Part shown: piece by piece, positions 59,216 to 64,000 of the stretch
Numbering within the stretch: the stretch's first letter is position 1
How the letters are laid out: the number at the start of each line of letters is the position of its first letter
Origin: Diphasiastrum complanatum
Taxonomy: Eukaryota > Streptophyta > Lycopodiopsida > Lycopodiales > Lycopodiaceae
Direction of reading: 5' to 3'
NCBI GenBank assembly: GCA_029204225.1
Contig: CM055110.1
Coordinates: forward strand, 19,207,109 to 19,271,108
DNA length: 64,000 nucleotides
The notes under the pieces: generated by a model
The model's input: only the letters and a program-made list of their open reading frames with translations
Told to the model about the DNA's origin: nothing
Databases searched by the model: none
Position numbers and translations under genes: made by a program

Positions 59216-62087
59216 CTATTCAATCAAATTTTCTATATTTTCTATATCAGTATTAGGAATTGATAAGGCAACAACTCTTATAATCTTGCCCTCCTTTGTT
59301 TCGAGAAGGGCCTCAATGCCTTTTAAGGCAAGAGAAATATCTGTTACAAAATTGTCTTTCTCTATATTAGGAAGGACTTTTATTCCTTTTTGATCATATA
59401 AAAAAAGATCTGGATACTGAGCAACCTGAAAGGCTGTCAAGGCAAGAGCAGCTTCCTTTTGAGGGCCCTCGATTGCAGGTGCAATGCTTACACCGTACTG
59501 GGCATAGGTTCTGATCAACTCTTGCCGAAATCTATATACATCATCAGGAGTATACGGATCTGTATTATGAAGAATTTGGATTCTTTTGTAAAACCATTGG
59601 AAAAGTTGCAGTATATAGCTATTTTTTGTGCTAGTCCTGCCATGTATATATATAGCTATTATTTGTGCTAGTCCCGCCATGTTGTGTACTTTTATGAAAT
59701 GCCGCTCTTGCTTGCCAATGAGATTTTTCCATTCGTTGCAATGACCATATGCTAAGACTTCCACTATTTCTTGCAAAGAATGTCGAATGATGTTGTAATA
59801 TGTGCTGCATGTCATAAAAACATAATCTAAATCAATACCAAAAGTATCTAATTTAATTGCACATATTTGTCTATCGTAGTGTAAAATCAAAATCTTACCA
59901 TATAATGTGTTATATGATCAACATTCCATGCACTTTGAACTACATCCACAAATTCATTGGTTGTTTTCTGTATCATTTGGACATCAATATTTGAAAATTT
60001 ATCTTTTCTAAAGTATTTCACCATGTTGTCTAACTTTTTCCAAACTTCTACTTTGTGTATACGAGTAAAACCTTCTTCATCGAAATCTTGAGTTCCTGCA
60101 ATAATTTCTTTCCAAACCGTGTATTGAACCTTGAAATTGTTTGCCAGAATAATTTGATAAAAAATCTTCGAGCTTTAGATCCTCCAATGCTCGGCTTGCA
60201 TGGAATATTTCCTGTTTTACCTGATAGTTTGTCATCTTTTTTTATTTTAACGTGGCCTTTATGTAAGCCTCCTTTGGACAATAGATCCTCTAATCTGAAA
60301 ATAGCTTCCTTCGCAGAGGCCTCTGGCTCGGAATTCCATGCAAACAAGATGTGAAGATATATTATTTTTTCTATAATATGCACCTCCACATGCAATGTAC
60401 AGATATGAACATTTTGTAGAGGAATCGGTAGTACAGGTTTCCAATTAGGATCTTCTCAATCTCTTGATATTCCTGTACTCCTTGTCATGTCTTTTGTTGT
60501 TTTCATGCAGTACAAACAAGGGTGTTTAGAGTTAGCACCATGAGATACATTGAACATACATTTTAATGTCTTCAAATCTCTTGCTAAATGCCATTCAATG
60601 TTGAAAGTGCCAATTCCAGGAATATTGAGTGGAACTCCCTCCATGTGATTTTTTATGGTGGCAGGATATGATGTTCTATTAAATATCCATGAGAGAATGT
60701 TATGGTCTTCTTTTAGCACCTATAAGAGAATACAAAAACATGATTAGCCTCATAATATTAACACAGAGAAGATTTTAGATATGAAATCCATATTCAAATG
60801 ATCATCCCTATTTATTATGTGAAGGAACTGCTATACCTGAAATGCTGCCAACCACCAGATATCATTTTTTGATTGAGGCCTTCTGAGTCCTCTGAATTTG
60901 AAAGTGCTCCATTCATGATTGTGAGACTGACTCTTTCCATTTTTTGTCCTTTTATAATTTCAGACTCACCTAACTTGAGAACAACTATCAACTTGTTATT
61001 GACATTCTCATTTCTAATACCGTAAAAATTTATGATGAATGCTAATAACTGATTAATGTCAATAAATAAATTGTTGGAATTGTTATATGCTAGACTTTCT
61101 CCTTTCGAGCAATACACTTCATTGATATGAGATGGGTTACCAACTATTGTCTGCATACCATGGTTTAACATGTCTCTTTTTTTTTTAAAGATGAAACGGT
61201 CGTGGGATTGGAAACTTTTTAATATTTACCTGTGCAAATACCACCTTTATCATCTTAAACATTGTTGCATGTGCTTCCCTACTGATGCTAGAAAAGTCAC
61301 ATGCCCCCTGAAGCAATGTAGTGTCTAATATTTTTCCAACTTCATCCATAATGCTATCAGTAACTGAAGCCTTAATCTTTTTCATTTTGTTATTATTTAA
61401 CATTGATTTCATAGATTTAGAAGTCAAGATAGAGCCTAGTGAGTTTCCAATTGAAATCTCATCGGCCAAATGGTCTTCAACAACCAATGCTGATCTGCAT
61501 TGCAAACATAATGTTCATGAAAATGTCAGTAGAAATTAGGACACTCATAGTATTCGCAGCAGTATATAATAAGCAAATCAACAAAAAGTTGAAATGAATA
61601 AATAACAAAATTAGTGATTATGAATGAATCAAAAAGTTCAAGCAATATCCAATACCAAATAAGCTATAACTTACTTGAACGCACAGATTCGTCTTTTTCT
61701 ATGACCTCCTTTGAATGATAGATCACATATATCCTTGTTTACCAGTCTTTTCCCCTTGTTGCTTCGGACCTTTCTGTTGAGCACATCCATATCTTTAACA
61801 AGAGACAAATATGAGATACGCGTGGATTGAAATGCAATTTTTATCTCATCATTACTAGTTGTATAATGATGCAAAGAAGATTTCAACATTTGGATCTCCT
61901 CCTTGAGCATCTCATTTTTATCCAAACAAGTTTTCATCTTTGTAGATTTTTCTTTGCACTCCTTTGATATTTTCCTTGATTCCTCTTCCAAATAATGTAT
62001 TCTTTGCATTGAATGTGCATTCCCATAGAGCATCAAAATTCTCATAGTAACCCAAAAGGCCATTTTTACCACTGGTTGAGTTTGCAT
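59216..62087 (-). pseudogene. undescribed transposase-like gene, multi-exon (copy 1)
   Basis: Exons read on the - strand. 62,087-61,675 is a coiled coil (LEEESRKISKE, NEMLKEEIQMLKSS) then a basic KGGHRKRR. 61,494-61,230 contains LVVEDHLADE and TTLLQGACDFSS. About 61,171-60,837 contains GNPSHINEVYCSKGE and KLIVVLKLGE. 60,719-59,899 contains SWIFNRTSYPATIK, EWHLARDLKTLKCMF, HPCLYC, VHICTLHVEVHIIEK and VWKKLDNMVKYF. An intron 59,898-59,805 joins in frame to 59,804-59,216, which has SLQRMEKSHWQARAAF and STQHGG. The D of DLK, the CxxC between, and the E of MEKSH are spaced like the second and third acids of a DDE transposase. Four defects are visible: a 13-bp deletion near 60,875, a TGA at 60,456-60,458 (CGA in copy 2), one base lost near 60,170, and a 37-bp tandem duplication at 59,614-59,687. 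Family not recognised. Confidence 0.65.
59614..59687. repeat. 37-bp tandem duplication in the transposase-like gene
   Basis: Two adjacent copies begin with TATAGCTATT at 59,614 and 59,651 and differ by two or three bases. Because 37 is not a multiple of three, the duplication shifts the reading frame between the STQHGG block and the downstream LQLFQWFYKR block. Confidence 0.85.
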
Positions 62088-62109
62088 ATAATAGGAGAAA
62101 ACATTCTGC

Positions 62110-62500
62110 TACAGGTTACAGTCCTTTTATGCTTATGTACAGTTTTCAACCTAGATCTTCGATAAATATGGAGACAAAGTCTATTAAGATCCAAAAGGTT
62201 GCTAATTTCATGCATGATATGCAAGAGATGTTGCAAGTGGCTGCTCATGATAGAGCTAAACACTATACTGATCTTAAGAGATCTCCAAGAGATTTTAAAA
62301 TTGATGACTGAGTATACCTTAGGATTCCAAAAGATTCGTAGACGTTACGTACATGAAAGCATTACAAATTGTCTATCTATTTTTGTGGACCGTTCAGGAT
62401 TGTACATAGAATTAGTTTTCTGGTGTATGAACTCAATCTCCAAGGAAAATTGGCTACACACCTTGTATTTCATAAATGTGCTGGTGGTTTTTAATGACTT
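62110..62500 (+). pseudogene. gypsy integrase C-terminal remnant
   Basis: The + strand encodes NFMHDMQEMLQVAAHDRAKH, then R-S-P-R-D-F-K-I-D-D and, in a shifted frame, Y-L-R-I-P-K-D-S. This is the helix and D-x-V-Y-L-R-I-P part of the integrase end of plant gypsy elements, similar to that at 40.5 kb. The following 170 bp are too decayed to read. It begins about 25 bp from the start of the transposase-like gene and so marks its right flank. Confidence 0.6.
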
Positions 62501-62519
62501 TTTTTTTTTAGTACATGTG

Positions 62520-64000
62520 TCTCTAACTTGACAATCAAAATCAAAATGTTAGAGAAGCCAATGTTGTAAGCTCTATCTATTCTATAAAGAAAACACATTC
62601 AAACGATGAAAATATAGTCTCTTCAATGAGAGATTAACTCACTATATTGTTTCTTGACAAAGTTTGGGAGATAAAAACACATTTTGATTATCTATGGCCT
62701 AAAATTCCAAAAATTAAAATGACATCAATATCCGGTTGTGATTTAAAACTCTCATACATATTATGATAATAGTTCACTGAGTATTATATTTTAGCCAATC
62801 TAATATAGAATCAAGTATTTGTGATAATATAGGTAATATGTATTAGAAATTAACTATGCCAAGGATTCTTAACCAATTATGAAGCTTTGGAGTTACCACT
62901 CAAACATTCAAACAAGTTTTAATGATTCTAGGTTAGCTAGAATGCATGAAATTGACTAATTTAAGAGTGGAGCTACAAAAGATCACTAGAACATCAATGA
63001 TTTGGATGTATCCCAACCTGCATGTGTAAAGCTTATGTAAAATTACTTGAATATGATTAAGGATTAGTAAAATAAACTAAAATGCAAAGTACATCAAGCT
63101 ATGATCTCAAAAACATATTGTAGAAGGCAAACACCAATGTTTTCTCATTAGTTTCATGATCAATCCAAGCAAGTACATATAGATTAGCTTGATCTTGGTT
63201 TCTCAGCCTTCTCCACTTCATTTGTGAGCTATACCTAACATCCATAAGTCTAAAATCAATGATTCCTTGACCTATGATGAGTCACGAAACTTATGACACA
63301 AACTTGCTAGATTATCTACAAATAGGGGGCTTGATTATCCCCACTAGATGACAAGCATATATTGACCTTCCAAAGTGGTTAAACGTGCTAGGTAATCCTA
63401 ATATATAAAAATATATACTTATTACATCGAAGTGGAGAGATAATTCTATTTCTCAAATGATAATCTCTACACTGGAGTACAACTCAGGTTTGAAAAGTAC
63501 ACTAAGCGATAAATTTTTCCATCTGGATTACATACATCACAAGTTAGTAACATCACCTTCATGTAAAGCACTTACATGAAACACTGGGAGAAATAACCTA
63601 ACTTAAGAGATTAAAGTTAAAGAAATAATATAATAATCACAATTACAGTCTGAAATTATTCACCACTCTGGCAAATAATTCATAAGCTTCCAAGTACATA
63701 TATCTTTAGAATCCAAATTTCTAAGATATGATAATTCATTTACCTAGAATCTCTAGAAGAACCATTAAGATATAGAATGATTAAAACTCAATTCTGAGTA
63801 TCCTAGATACTCTTTTGAGTTAAATGCTCCTGTTTCTAGCACCAAATGCAAGAAAAATAACATTCATTCACCTTAATAGACTTGTCTCTCCTAAAATAAC
63901 TGGAGATCCAATCAAATGAAAAACTGTACTCAAGCATTTACAGACCATAAACTGTAGCAGAATAACATCCACTAAATAAATTAAATTCTCCACAATTAAA
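62520..64000. other. no gene; repeat-like, with a hairpin
   Basis: AT-rich non-coding DNA. From 63,420 to 63,620 it resembles 32,690-32,770 (CATCACCTTCATGTAA ... ACACTGGG). It holds a perfect 9-bp hairpin, TTCATGTAA-AGCAC-TTACATGAA, at 63,558-63,580. This may be the leader of an element in the same family as the LTR at 32,829. Confidence 0.45.

Noticed and set aside
12952-64000. tRNA genes and CRISPR-like arrays
   Set aside because: I looked for B-box-like GGTTCGAATCC and for regular direct repeats with unique spacers and saw none. The repeats found are micro- or minisatellites and LTRs.

Overview
The window is nuclear DNA from a plant with a large, repeat-filled genome. It is AT-rich, has GT-AG introns, and carries many decayed Ty1/copia and Ty3/gypsy retrotransposons, some nested in each other. 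The one clear host gene (48.9-54.7 kb, + strand, six exons) encodes a nucleoside diphosphate kinase domain followed by a Dpy-30 motif. That is the layout of NME5/RSP23, a radial-spoke protein of motile cilia. A land plant that keeps this gene should make swimming sperm, so a fern, lycophyte or other flagellate-sperm lineage is most likely. This lineage call is an inference.

Layout. 0-3.8 kb: decayed gag-like coding sequence and an LTR-like tail. 4.3-4.7 kb: a fragment of an unassigned gene that recurs at 57.6 kb. 5.8-6.4 kb: a clean 214-residue ORF of unknown function. 7.2-8.4 kb: CT microsatellites and a 33-bp minisatellite. 9.4-12.8 kb: copia A. 13.7-16.7 kb: a Ty3/gypsy pol remnant broken by a fragment of a transposase-like gene, with a second, inverted fragment at its edge (to 17.5 kb). 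17.8-22.8 kb: copia B with its 3' LTR. 22.8-28.6 kb: copia C, both LTRs present, inserted into copia D (28.6-30.6 kb). 32-43 kb: LTRs and chromodomain remnants of chromovirus-type gypsy elements plus copia ends. 43.28-45.55 kb: a complete non-autonomous LTR element inserted in a CT microsatellite. 45.7-46.4 kb: a LINE remnant. 48.2-54.7 kb: the NME5/RSP23 gene with a degenerate repeat array in front of it. 56.5-57.2 kb: copia gag remnant.

The best candidate for an undescribed system is at 57.6-62.1 kb. Two intron-bearing genes point at each other with about 200 bp between their ends. The + gene encodes a basic KRKRS-containing module and ends in a possible ubiquitin-like domain. The - gene encodes a coiled coil, then a conserved D/CxxC block and an E-K-S-H / T-Q-H-G-G block that together look like a DDE-type transposase core. 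Fragments of the - gene recur at 15.9 kb and 16.7-17.5 kb, and a fragment of the + gene recurs at 4.3 kb, so both behave like parts of a mobile family. All copies here are damaged. I could not assign the family or find its termini.
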